Assembly: GCA_051967755.1 (NCBI GenBank)
Contig: JBQDYD010000001.1
Span: forward strand, 124,001-188,000
Direction of reading: 5' to 3'
DNA: 64,000 nucleotides
Source: UBA1672 sp051967755
GTDB taxonomy: Bacteria > Pseudomonadota > Alphaproteobacteria > Micavibrionales > Micavibrionaceae
Both the position numbers and the translations under genes were made by a program. Under the pieces are notes generated by a model that saw nothing but the letters and a program-made list of their open reading frames with translations, did no database searches and was not told where the DNA came from. Within the stretch, counting starts at the first letter, position 1; every line of letters begins with the position of its first letter. Below, one piece after another: positions 34,981-43,482 of the stretch.

Positions 34981-35802
34981 ATGATTTTATACCACATTAT
35001 TATACTTGCTGTCATACAGGGATTAACGGAATTCCTTCCTGTCAGTTCCAGCGGTCATCTCGGGTTATTCCATTGTTTTACCGATCAATGTGATACATGG
35101 GATGATGAAAATCTGGTCATGGATATTGCCGTGCATGTCGGTACGCTCCTCTCTGTTTTGCTTTATTTCCGCCGTGATGTTGTGCGGATGCTTTTCGGCC
35201 TGAAAGATATCGGCACCAAAAAAGCAGGCAGCGATGATGCAAAGCTTTTGATCTTCGTTCTCATCAGCTCCGTTCCTGTTATTATCGCAGGGCTTGTCCT
35301 TCATATGTTTGAGCCCGATTGGCTTAAGACGCTGCATGTGATTGCATGGATGACCCTGATTTTCGGGATTGTTCTGTGGTATGCCGATAAACAAGATACC
35401 AGTAAAGAAGTCAAAGACATGACATACAAGGACGCGGTGATTATTGGTTGCGCGCAGATCTTGGCACTTATCCCGGGCACAAGCCGTTCCGGCATCACAA
35501 TGACGGCCTCTCGCTTCCTCGGCTATAGCCGCACCGAAAGTGCGCATTACTCCCTTTTATTGGCGATGGTCGCAATCAGCGGCGCGGGCGCGCTCATATC
35601 CCTCAGCTTGATTAAAGACGGCAATGTCGATTTAGGTATGGATGCGTTAATCGCGGTGGTTTTATCATTTATTTCAGGCTGGGTCGCGATTGCGGTGATG
35701 ATGAAGTTTCTGGAAAAATCATCCTTCACTATTTTTGCAATTTACCGCGTGATTTTAGGGGGCGGGTTGCTCGCTCTGCTGTATGGCGGCGTAATCGGCT
35801 AA
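34981..35802 (+). CDS. uppP: Undecaprenyl-diphosphatase
   Basis: 273 residues, eight or so helices. Catalytic motifs of the BacA/UppP family are complete: 'QGLTEFLPVSSSGHL' at the N-terminus and 'PGTSRSGITMTASRFLG' in the middle. It removes the terminal phosphate of undecaprenyl diphosphate to recycle the lipid carrier for peptidoglycan and other envelope glycans. The final 48 bases overlap the 3' end of rsmD on the opposite strand. Its placement near the fzlA-like gene is conserved in alphaproteobacteria. Confidence 0.96.
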   Translation: MILYHIIILAVIQGLTEFLPVSSSGHLGLFHCFTDQCDTWDDENLVMDIAVHVGTLLSVLLYFRRDVVRMLFGLKDIGTKKAGSDDAKLLIFVLISSVPVIIAGLVLHMFEPDWLKTLHVIAWMTLIFGIVLWYADKQDTSKEVKDMTYKDAVIIGCAQILALIPGTSRSGITMTASRFLGYSRTESAHYSLLLAMVAISGAGALISLSLIKDGNVDLGMDALIAVVLSFISGWVAIAVMMKFLEKSSFTIFAIYRVILGGGLLALLYGGVIG

Positions 35803-36348
35803 CACCCTGATCAGCGTAATTTGAATATCGCCATAGACTTTTTGATGATCAATCTGCATGCCTGCAGTAACTGGAAAACCAAGGTTTTTTTCACTTTCGC
35901 AAACAATCCACGCCTCCGCGGATAACCAATTCCCTTGAATCAATTTCTCCAGCGTGACTGCGATTAAATCTTTCTTATATGGGGGGTCTAAGAAAATCAG
36001 GCTGTACGTGTCATTAACATTTGATTTAACTGAATTTTTTGACCAATCGATAATGTGAAAATCGCTTTCGCTCATTGCGCCTAAATCGGCCGCGTTACCG
36101 CGCGCAAGATCAAGTGACGCGCGTGCCTTATCAACAAAACTACAATGCGCCGCGCCGCGTGATAACGCCTCCAGGCCCAAGGCTCCGCTTCCGCAATACG
36201 CATCCAAAACCCGTGCATCTTCAACTGCTGCGCGTGAATGGAGCATATTAAAAACCGCGCCGCGTACCTTATCGGTGGTTGGCCTGATATCACGGTTCTT
36301 GGGAACGTTTAAACGGCGACCGCCATATTTTCCTGAAACAATCTTCAT
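35755..36348 (-). CDS. rsmD: 16S rRNA (guanine-966-N2)-methyltransferase
   Basis: 197 residues. 'IVSGKYGGRRL' opens the protein, 'RPTTDKVRGAVFNML' follows, then the SAM site 'VLDAYCGSGALGLEALSRGA' and the base-flipping catalytic motif 'DPPY'. It modifies G966 in the 30S head. It starts immediately after the rluB stop codon (no gap), so the two RNA-modification genes are one operon, and its last 48 bases overlap uppP convergently. Confidence 0.95.
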   Translation of the reverse strand: MKIVSGKYGGRRLNVPKNRDIRPTTDKVRGAVFNMLHSRAAVEDARVLDAYCGSGALGLEALSRGAAHCSFVDKARASLDLARGNAADLGAMSESDFHIIDWSKNSVKSNVNDTYSLIFLDPPYKKDLIAVTLEKLIQGNWLSAEAWIVCESEKNLGFPVTAGMQIDHQKVYGDIQITLIRVLADYAAIQQSEQPAP

Positions 36349-37110
36349 TTATTTTTTCGACCGAAAATATTTTACAAGCTGATGCTTCATCACATCTGTT
36401 TTAATTTCATTCACCGCGCCGCGCTGCATCTTGCCCAAAGAAAACGGCCCGTAATCTGTACGGATCAAACGCGTCACCTTAAGCCCCAGCGCCTCCATCA
36501 CACGCCTGATTTCACGGTTTTTCCCTTCGCGTAACGTCACAGTTAGCCAAGAATTCGCGCCTTGTGCTTTCTCCTCTGTGGCTTCTTCCAGTTGCGCATC
36601 GATCGATTTGTAACGTACACCATCAACGGTGATTCCTTTTTTCAAGGATTCCAATCGCCTCGGGTTCACCTTCCCATGCACACGTACACGATATTTACGC
36701 GCCCATCCCGTATCGGGCAGTTCTAAAAATCGTGCAAGGCCGCCATCATTCGTAAGCAGCAACAGCCCTTCCGTGTTTAAATCCAATCGCCCGACACTGA
36801 CCACACGCGGTAAATGCGATGGCAGTTGATCAAACACAGTTTCGCGCCCCTTTTCATCGCGGTGGGTCGTCACCAACCCCGGGGGTTTGTGATAAAGGAA
36901 TAAACGCGTTGATTCCGCCCCCGGTAACTCCTTACCATCCACAATAATTCTATCAGAATCGGTAACGTTCAAGGCGGGCGAATCAATGACCTTACCATTG
37001 ACCTCAACACGCTTTGCCGCAATCCAACGCTCTGCATCTCTGCGCGAACAAAGCCCTGCCCGCGCCATAACCTTTGCAATACGTTCGCCTTTATGTTTAT
37101 CTTCGCTCAT
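36349..37110 (-). CDS. rluB: Ribosomal large-subunit pseudouridine synthase B
   Basis: 253 residues: an S4-type RNA-binding domain (about 5-65, 'ERIAKVMARAGLCSRRDAERWI') and the RsuA/RluB catalytic domain with the nucleophile aspartate in 'GRLDLNTEGLLLLTNDG'. 'REGKNREIRRVMEALGLKVTRLIR' (residues 200-223) completes the family. It makes pseudouridine in 23S rRNA helix 89, though the RluE/RsuA branch cannot be wholly excluded. The ATG at 37110 has AAGGA seven bases upstream, and that element lies inside the divergent tadA coding region because the two start codons share CATG. Confidence 0.92.
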   Translation of the reverse strand: MSEDKHKGERIAKVMARAGLCSRRDAERWIAAKRVEVNGKVIDSPALNVTDSDRIIVDGKELPGAESTRLFLYHKPPGLVTTHRDEKGRETVFDQLPSHLPRVVSVGRLDLNTEGLLLLTNDGGLARFLELPDTGWARKYRVRVHGKVNPRRLESLKKGITVDGVRYKSIDAQLEEATEEKAQGANSWLTVTLREGKNREIRRVMEALGLKVTRLIRTDYGPFSLGKMQRGAVNEIKTDVMKHQLVKYFRSKK

Positions 37111-37576
37111 GATTGATCCTTTCACTCAGCAAGACCATAACTTTATGCGCGCCGCGATGGAAGAGGCAAAAAACGCCGCCGCGCGTGACGAAGTGCCTAT
37201 CGGCGCTGTTATTGTTGATGAAAACGGCGCAATAGTTGCGCAAGACGGCAATCGCACGCGTGAATTAAATGACCCCAGCGCCCATGCAGAAATTTTAGCC
37301 ATTCGCGCCGCGTGTAAAAAAGCAGGTGCGCAGCGCATCCCCAATCATACCCTTTACATCACATTAGAACCCTGCGCCATGTGCGCGGGCGCAATATCCT
37401 TTGCCCGCATCGGCCGCGTTGTTTTTGGTGCATCTGATGCAAAAGGCGGCGGCATTCTTCATGGCGGAAAATTTTATGAGCAACCAACCTGCCACCATAA
37501 GCCAATCGTTGAACATGGTTTAATGGCAGAAGAGTGCGGAAAAATTCTCAAAGAGTTTTTTAAATCCAAACGCTAA
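37109..37576 (+). CDS. tadA: tRNA adenosine(34) deaminase
   Basis: 155 residues of the cytidine-deaminase fold. The zinc site is complete: His59 and catalytic Glu61 in 'AHAEILAI', Cys89 and Cys92 in 'EPCAMCAGA'. It converts A34 to inosine in tRNA-Arg(ACG). ATG 37109 aligns with the start of characterised TadA ('DHNFMRAAM' resembles the E. coli N-terminus), but it lacks a ribosome-binding site; ATG 37145 is an alternative, and a longer frame to 36986 overlaps rluB deeply and is rejected. Ends 15 bases from the convergent RimB-RimK gene. Confidence 0.95.
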   Translation: MIDPFTQQDHNFMRAAMEEAKNAAARDEVPIGAVIVDENGAIVAQDGNRTRELNDPSAHAEILAIRAACKKAGAQRIPNHTLYITLEPCAMCAGAISFARIGRVVFGASDAKGGGILHGGKFYEQPTCHHKPIVEHGLMAEECGKILKEFFKSKR

Positions 37577-37590
37577 AGCCCGCTGCGCGA

Positions 37591-39006
37591 CTATTTCGTC
37601 GCGGCGGTTTTGGTTTTCTTCTTCGTGCCCTTTTTCTTATTTTTCGCACGCACATGTTTTTCAATCGCATCAATCATCAGGCCTGCAATATCTTTTCCTG
37701 TGACCGCTTCGATCCCCTCCAGCCCGGGCGATGAATTAATTTCTAATACTTTCGGCCCGTCCTTTGATCTGATCAAGTCAACACCGGCCACCACAAGCCC
37801 CATCGCCTTGGTCGCAGCAATTGCAATCTTGCGCTCTTCGGCTGTTATCTTGATATGACTGGCCGTCCCGCCCAGATGTAAATTCGCACGAAATTCACCC
37901 TTCGCCGCTTGACGCTGAACCGCGCCGACCACCTTGCCGTCAATGACAAAACAGCGAATATCACGCCCGTCGGCTTCTTTAATAAATTCCTGAACAAGGA
38001 TATTGGCTTTTAACGCCTTAAACGCGTTAATCACACTTTCTGCGGCCTTTGCGGTTTCCGCCAACACGACGCCGCGCCCTTGCGTCCCCTCCAGCAATTT
38101 AACAATCAACGGCGCGCCGCCAACCATTTTAATAATTTCGGTCGTGTCAACGGGCGAATGCGCAAATCCTGTCACAGGCATCGGGATTTTATGTGCCGAT
38201 AATTCCTGAAGCGAGCGCAGCTTATCCCGCGATTTTGCAATTGCTACAGAGCCATTGAGGCAATACGCCCCAACAGAATGAAACTGCCTGATGACTGAGC
38301 ATGCATAAAATGTCATAGAGGGTTTAATACGCGGAATGACCGCATCAATATTCGTTAGCAGCTCTCCACCGCGATTATGAATTTCGGGATTTGCGGCCGA
38401 GATATTCATATAGCTCTGACTGACATTCACAAAACGAATGTTATGACCGCGCACTTCTGCGGCCTCCATCAAACGTTTATTTGAATAAAGCTTGCGATTA
38501 CTCGCCAGCAAAATGATATTTAAGCCCTTTTTCTGCGGCACAAGCGGAGAATATTGCTTTAAAATGTCATCCTCAGCCTTTTCGCCTAAACAAAATGATG
38601 CCTCAGGGTCAATCAACGTACGCCCTGACATGGCCTCACGTCCCAAAAGCATGCGATACCCCATCGAATCACGGTTGGCGAGGGTAACTTCAATATCCCA
38701 CATTTCTTCACCCACCTGTATCGGTGTGCGAATCACATATCGCTTTTCCTTTTCCCCACTGGAACTTTTGACAATGCGGCGATCAACAACCTCCGCACGG
38801 CAACTTTGAATGACCTTGCGGTTATCCTGAATTGGATGAATATCGAAATACACATATTTTCGACCATCTTCGGTAAAGGTGTGAATGTTAAACGCATGTA
38901 GCGCAGATGTTTTCGCACCCGAATCAATACGCGCCTTTACCGCAGGTAATTTTAGCTCCGGAAAAGAGCACCATTCTTCTTTACCAATGACTAATTTTTC
39001 AGCCAT
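37591..39006 (-). CDS. RimB-type zinc protease domain fused to RimK-type ATP-grasp ligase
   Basis: 471 residues. The N-terminal ~150 residues are a retropepsin-like 'ATP-dependent zinc protease' (RimB) domain with the Asp motif 'KARIDSGAKTSALHA' and 'NRDSMGYRMLLGREAM'. From residue 175 follows a RimK ATP-grasp ligase: 'NIILLASNRKLYSNKRLMEAAEVRGH' across 172-197, 'PLIVKLLEGTQGRGV', 'RDIRCFVIDGKVVGA', 'FRANLHLGGTA' and 'VLEINSSPGLEGI'. RimK adds glutamate residues to ribosomal protein S6 or related targets, and RimB trims them; having both in one chain implies a self-contained writer/eraser. The C-terminus is a Lys-rich tail (about 20 residues) that could bind RNA. Confidence 0.88.
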   Translation of the reverse strand: MAEKLVIGKEEWCSFPELKLPAVKARIDSGAKTSALHAFNIHTFTEDGRKYVYFDIHPIQDNRKVIQSCRAEVVDRRIVKSSSGEKEKRYVIRTPIQVGEEMWDIEVTLANRDSMGYRMLLGREAMSGRTLIDPEASFCLGEKAEDDILKQYSPLVPQKKGLNIILLASNRKLYSNKRLMEAAEVRGHNIRFVNVSQSYMNISAANPEIHNRGGELLTNIDAVIPRIKPSMTFYACSVIRQFHSVGAYCLNGSVAIAKSRDKLRSLQELSAHKIPMPVTGFAHSPVDTTEIIKMVGGAPLIVKLLEGTQGRGVVLAETAKAAESVINAFKALKANILVQEFIKEADGRDIRCFVIDGKVVGAVQRQAAKGEFRANLHLGGTASHIKITAEERKIAIAATKAMGLVVAGVDLIRSKDGPKVLEINSSPGLEGIEAVTGKDIAGLMIDAIEKHVRAKNKKKGTKKKTKTAATK

Positions 39007-39047
39007 GCCATCCTCACTTTATTAATGTGAAATCCGCAGTTTTGCAG

Positions 39048-40343
39048 TTACGCAGCGTCTTCTTGGTCCTTCAACGCACGCCAGCCGATATCACGGCGAC
39101 AGAACCCTTCGGGCCACTCAATTTTATCAACTGCATCATAGGCACGTTGCTGTGCCTGTGCGATCGTACTGCCTGTTGCGGTGACGCCTAATACGCGCCC
39201 GCCGACACTAATGACTTTTCCTGCATCATTCTTAGACGTGCCCGCATGAAAAACAAACGCGCCCTCTGACTTATTTGCAACATTAATACCATTAATGACA
39301 GATCCCTTTTGATATGAGCCGGGATACCCGTTCGCAGCCATAACAACACACAGAGCCGGATCATCAGACCAACTCACCTCATCTTTAACCTCTTCCAATC
39401 GTCCCTGCGCGGCGGCCTTAAGAATTTTCACAAGGTCACCATCAAGACGCATCATCAAGGGCTGACACTCAGGGTCACCAAAACGAATATTATGTTCCAG
39501 CAAAACCGCTTTACCGTCCTTAACCATCAGACCCGCAAACAATACGCCTGTAAACGGGCACCCTTCGGCGGCCATACCTGCGATTGTCGGGTTAATGATG
39601 TCTTCGATAATCTGTTCTTCCATAGCCGCAGTGACAAAATGCGCAGGGCTGTATGCGCCCATCCCTCCGGTGTTTAAACCCGTATCACCATCGCCTACAC
39701 GCTTGTGATCTTGTGCAGATGTCAACGGAAGGATTGTTTTCCCGTCAGCCAACGCAAAAAAGCTCGCCTCTTCTCCTTCAAGAAACTCCTCAATCACAAC
39801 TTCGCGCCCCGCATTACCGAATGCCTCACCCGAGAGCATCCCGCGTACAGCGTCGATTGCCTGCTCTGTATTTTCGCAAATAATCACGCCCTTACCTGCG
39901 GCCAGTCCGTCCGTCTTAACAACGATCGGCGCGCCTGTTTCATTGATGAATTTTTCTGCATCATCAGTGTTTGTAAATCGGCCATATTTGGCTGTGGGTA
40001 TATTATATTTAGCGCAGAGATCCTTCATAAACCCTTTGGATCCCTCAAGTTGCGCTGCCTTCTGTGTAGGACCAAATACATCAATGCCGGCATCCGTTAA
40101 CTTATCGGCCAACCCATCGACCAATGGATTTTCAGGGCCGACAATAACCAGATCAATCGCCTTATCACGGGCAAATGCCACTATATTTGACACCTCATCA
40201 ACGCCCATATCAACACATTCTGCATGTGCCTCTATTCCCGCATTCCCGGGCGCACAATATAATTTTGTACAACTAGGGGATTGGGCCAATTTCCAAGCCA
40301 GGGCATGTTCACGACCGCCTGATCCGATCAACAATATATTCAT
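39048..40343 (-). CDS. purD: Phosphoribosylamine-glycine ligase
   Basis: 431 residues. 'ILLIGSGGREHALAWKL' at the N-terminus and the ATP-grasp body ('VVKTDGLAAGKGVIIC', 'EEFLEGEEASFFALADG', 'GGMGAYSPA', 'IRFGDPECQPLMMRL') are diagnostic for PurD. It joins glycine to 5-phosphoribosylamine in purine synthesis. It stands between the RimK fusion and putA on the same strand, 41 and 75 bases from its neighbours; no sign of a purine operon here. Confidence 0.97.
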   Translation of the reverse strand: MNILLIGSGGREHALAWKLAQSPSCTKLYCAPGNAGIEAHAECVDMGVDEVSNIVAFARDKAIDLVIVGPENPLVDGLADKLTDAGIDVFGPTQKAAQLEGSKGFMKDLCAKYNIPTAKYGRFTNTDDAEKFINETGAPIVVKTDGLAAGKGVIICENTEQAIDAVRGMLSGEAFGNAGREVVIEEFLEGEEASFFALADGKTILPLTSAQDHKRVGDGDTGLNTGGMGAYSPAHFVTAAMEEQIIEDIINPTIAGMAAEGCPFTGVLFAGLMVKDGKAVLLEHNIRFGDPECQPLMMRLDGDLVKILKAAAQGRLEEVKDEVSWSDDPALCVVMAANGYPGSYQKGSVINGINVANKSEGAFVFHAGTSKNDAGKVISVGGRVLGVTATGSTIAQAQQRAYDAVDKIEWPEGFCRRDIGWRALKDQEDAA

Positions 40344-40418
40344 TGTGCGCTCCTCATAAATCTTTTGTTCTTATTATCATGGCGGGCTGAAAATGCAAGA
40401 TAAACGGTATTACACACT

Positions 40419-43400
40419 CTAATCTTCAATAGAAAGAAGGCTTGCGTTACCACCAGAGGCCGTCGTGTCGATCGTAATAACCTTTTCCGTGGCAAACCCA
40501 TGCAGATAGTGCGGGCCACCTGCTTTGGGGCCTGTGCCTGATAACCCCATACCGCCGAAAGGCTGAACACCGACAATCGCGCCTGTGGTCGATCTGTTTA
40601 CATACACATTCCCTGCCCTGATAACCTCCGCCACTTTTTCATGGCGTGATTGAATACGTGTATGCATTCCAAAGGTAAGCCCAAAACCACTGCGGTTTAT
40701 CTGATTAATAACAAACCGCAACTGATCAATATGGAATCGTAAAATATGCAGAACCGGGCCAAACACCTCACCATCCAGAACATGGACATTGGATATCTCA
40801 TAGGCTACGGGCGCAAACAATCGGTCATTATCGGACAAATTACTGGCGATATGTGCTTGCCCGACCTTTTTCCCATGCGCACCGATATAATCAATATACT
40901 CATCCAGCCCCTGTTTTGCGGGGGCATCTATCACATAACCAATATCAGCCGATAAGTTATGCGGGGGTGATACGTTTAACTCCTTCATTGCGCCTTCAAG
41001 CAGCTCCATAAACGGGGTCGCAATATCATTTTGGACATAAAGTACACGAAGCGCAGAACATCTTTGCCCGGCAGAGCCAAAAGCACTATGCACAACATCA
41101 TCGACAACCTGCTCCAACAAGGAAGAGCTATCGACTATCATCGCATTTTGCCCGCCTGTCTCTGCAATAAACGGAACAACGGCATCGTTATGTACGACCA
41201 AAGTTTGCTGGATACGCTTTGCGGTATCCGTGGACCCCGTAAAGGCCACACCCGCCACATCTTTATGCTCTAGAATCTTCGAGCCAAATGCCCCGTCACC
41301 AAGCAATAACTGTATTGCGCTATGCGGTATACCCGCGCGATGCATCAGCTCAACTGTACGCATTGCAATATAGGGCGTTTGCGATGCCGGCTTTGCAATA
41401 ACGGCATTCCCCGCCATTAAGGCCGCGACCACCTGACCTGTAAAAATCGCCAGGGGAAAGTTCCACGGACTAATACATACAAAGGTTCCGCGCCCCTGCA
41501 TGATCAAGCGATTTGTTTCCCCCGTATAGCCGGGCATCAAGGTCCCCTCACCATCAAACACATCACGACCGATCGCCGCATAATAGCGGCAAAAATCTAC
41601 AGCCTCACGAACCTCATCCAATGCATCAGGAATTGTCTTCCCTGCCTCATGCACAAGAATAGACATAAGCTCTGTTCTGTGATCCTCAAGCATATCCGCA
41701 ATACGCTCTATCGTTAATGCGCGCTGCTGGGCACTTTTATAGTTCCAGTCATTAAAAGCATGTTTCGCATTATCAAACGCCCACTCTATGAACTGCTCAT
41801 CAATATATTCATAACGGTTGCCCCCCACCAAAGAGAACGATTTATGCTCTGACGTATAGGAACCGATATAATCAACAACATCCGAAGAAGATAAAGGGTC
41901 ATCCAAATCCAGCCCCGAAGAATTCAATCGGGTATCTCCGAACAAATTGCTCGGTAACGGGATTTCAGGGTGGCGTTTACTTTCATATTTACGGACAGGA
42001 TCAACAGGATCGCGCGTAAATTCATTCGCAGGCACATTTTCATCCATCAATTTATTCACAAATGATGAATTTGCCCCATTTTCCAGCAAACGGCGCACCA
42101 AATACGGCAATAAGTCCTTATGAATGCCCACAGGTGCATAAATGCTGGCTTTTATATCGTCATGCCTGCTCATTAATGCGGTATATAATGTTTCCCCCAT
42201 ACCGTGCAGACGTTGAAATTCATAATTTGTCACATTCGCATCTATTGCCATCTGACGTATGGCGCAAATCGTATACGCATTATGCGTCGCAAACATCGGA
42301 TAAACGCAGTCCGCATTTCGGAACAGCCTTTCAGCACATGCCAAATAAGAAACATCCGTGTTATTTTTCCTCGTAAACACAGGATACTCAGGAAAACCGC
42401 CCATTTGCGCACGCTTTATTTCGGTATCCCAATAGGCGCCCTTGACCAATCTCAGCTGAATACGTTTCCCGCTTTGCCTCACATGTTCGGTAATATGTTT
42501 CACCAATGGCAAAGCCCGTTTTTGATATGCCTGAATAGCAAGACCATACCCCTCCCAGCCACTTGGCACATATTCCGACAGAACGCGTTCAAAAATATCA
42601 ACCGTCAGATCAAGCCGGTTGACCTCCTCCGCATCAATCGTAAGGGGAACATTATGCTTGGCTGCGGTAACTGCCAAAATACCCAATTTCTCAACAATCT
42701 CGGGAACGCATCTTTCCTTTTGACTATACTCAAAACGGGGGTGTAAGGCAGATAACTTAACCGAAACACCTGAATTTTTCTCATAACGCTCATTATTCGC
42801 TGCGACATGCTCAATGGCGTTTTTATAACTCTCATAATACGCATCAGCCGTTGCTTGATCACGCGCCGCCTCCCCAAGCATGTCATATGACATACGGTAC
42901 CCGTCTTTTTCCCATGGCTTGGCATTAATGACCGCCGCCTTTATATCTACACCAAGGACAAATTGCTTACCCATTAATTGCATCGCCTTGATCATGGCCT
43001 CCCGAATAACAGGCTCACCCAATCTGGACAGCGATCCATCCAATGTTTTTTTCGTAACCGCCATCCCCATGCCTGCGGCTTTGGTTACCCAGTCAGTCGA
43101 CCTCCCCTGCGTCTGAAGCCAGTTCGCCGCAGCGACCCGATCTTTCATTAACGCATTTACCGTGCGCGTATCAGGAATACGCAGCAAAGCCTCGGCGAGA
43201 CACATCATCGCCAGGCCTTCATCAGTATTCAATGCAAATTCCTGAAGAAAAGATTCAAGTTGCCCCGGACGTGTTTTCGTCGCCCTGGTTTCTTCAACAA
43301 GCCCGATTGCAGACTGTTCAACCATGAGGGCCTTATCACGTGGCCAATCAAAAGACGTAAGCAGTTCTTCAACTACTTCTGCTTCGTCTTTATATATATA

Positions 43401-43421
43401 AGGAGAAAAAGCTCTGATCAT
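40419..43421 (-). CDS. putA: Bifunctional proline dehydrogenase / glutamate-semialdehyde dehydrogenase (short PutA)
   Basis: 1000 residues. The proline dehydrogenase barrel occupies about 140-440 ('SVKLSALHPRFEY', 'RIQLRLVKGAYWD', 'ATHNAYTI', 'EFQRLHGMGE'). The aldehyde dehydrogenase part (about 520-990) has 'FVCISPWNFPLAIF', the Glu in 'FIAETGGQNAM' and the catalytic Cys in 'GSAGQRCSALRVLY'. No N-terminal ribbon-helix-helix domain precedes the barrel, so this is the ~1000-residue minimalist PutA that does not autoregulate its promoter. It oxidises proline to glutamate, passing electrons to quinone and NAD. The divergent 61-base gap to xseA holds its promoter. Confidence 0.96.
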   Translation of the reverse strand: MIRAFSPYIYKDEAEVVEELLTSFDWPRDKALMVEQSAIGLVEETRATKTRPGQLESFLQEFALNTDEGLAMMCLAEALLRIPDTRTVNALMKDRVAAANWLQTQGRSTDWVTKAAGMGMAVTKKTLDGSLSRLGEPVIREAMIKAMQLMGKQFVLGVDIKAAVINAKPWEKDGYRMSYDMLGEAARDQATADAYYESYKNAIEHVAANNERYEKNSGVSVKLSALHPRFEYSQKERCVPEIVEKLGILAVTAAKHNVPLTIDAEEVNRLDLTVDIFERVLSEYVPSGWEGYGLAIQAYQKRALPLVKHITEHVRQSGKRIQLRLVKGAYWDTEIKRAQMGGFPEYPVFTRKNNTDVSYLACAERLFRNADCVYPMFATHNAYTICAIRQMAIDANVTNYEFQRLHGMGETLYTALMSRHDDIKASIYAPVGIHKDLLPYLVRRLLENGANSSFVNKLMDENVPANEFTRDPVDPVRKYESKRHPEIPLPSNLFGDTRLNSSGLDLDDPLSSSDVVDYIGSYTSEHKSFSLVGGNRYEYIDEQFIEWAFDNAKHAFNDWNYKSAQQRALTIERIADMLEDHRTELMSILVHEAGKTIPDALDEVREAVDFCRYYAAIGRDVFDGEGTLMPGYTGETNRLIMQGRGTFVCISPWNFPLAIFTGQVVAALMAGNAVIAKPASQTPYIAMRTVELMHRAGIPHSAIQLLLGDGAFGSKILEHKDVAGVAFTGSTDTAKRIQQTLVVHNDAVVPFIAETGGQNAMIVDSSSLLEQVVDDVVHSAFGSAGQRCSALRVLYVQNDIATPFMELLEGAMKELNVSPPHNLSADIGYVIDAPAKQGLDEYIDYIGAHGKKVGQAHIASNLSDNDRLFAPVAYEISNVHVLDGEVFGPVLHILRFHIDQLRFVINQINRSGFGLTFGMHTRIQSRHEKVAEVIRAGNVYVNRSTTGAIVGVQPFGGMGLSGTGPKAGGPHYLHGFATEKVITIDTTASGGNASLLSIED

Positions 43422-43482
43422 TTGCTTATATTACCATGAGACAACTAGAAATTCTTCTACTTTCAGCTTAAGATACACAGCC

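Noticed and set aside
36986..37108. Longer tadA start at 36986
   Set aside because: Would run deep into rluB and gives an N-terminus unlike any TadA.
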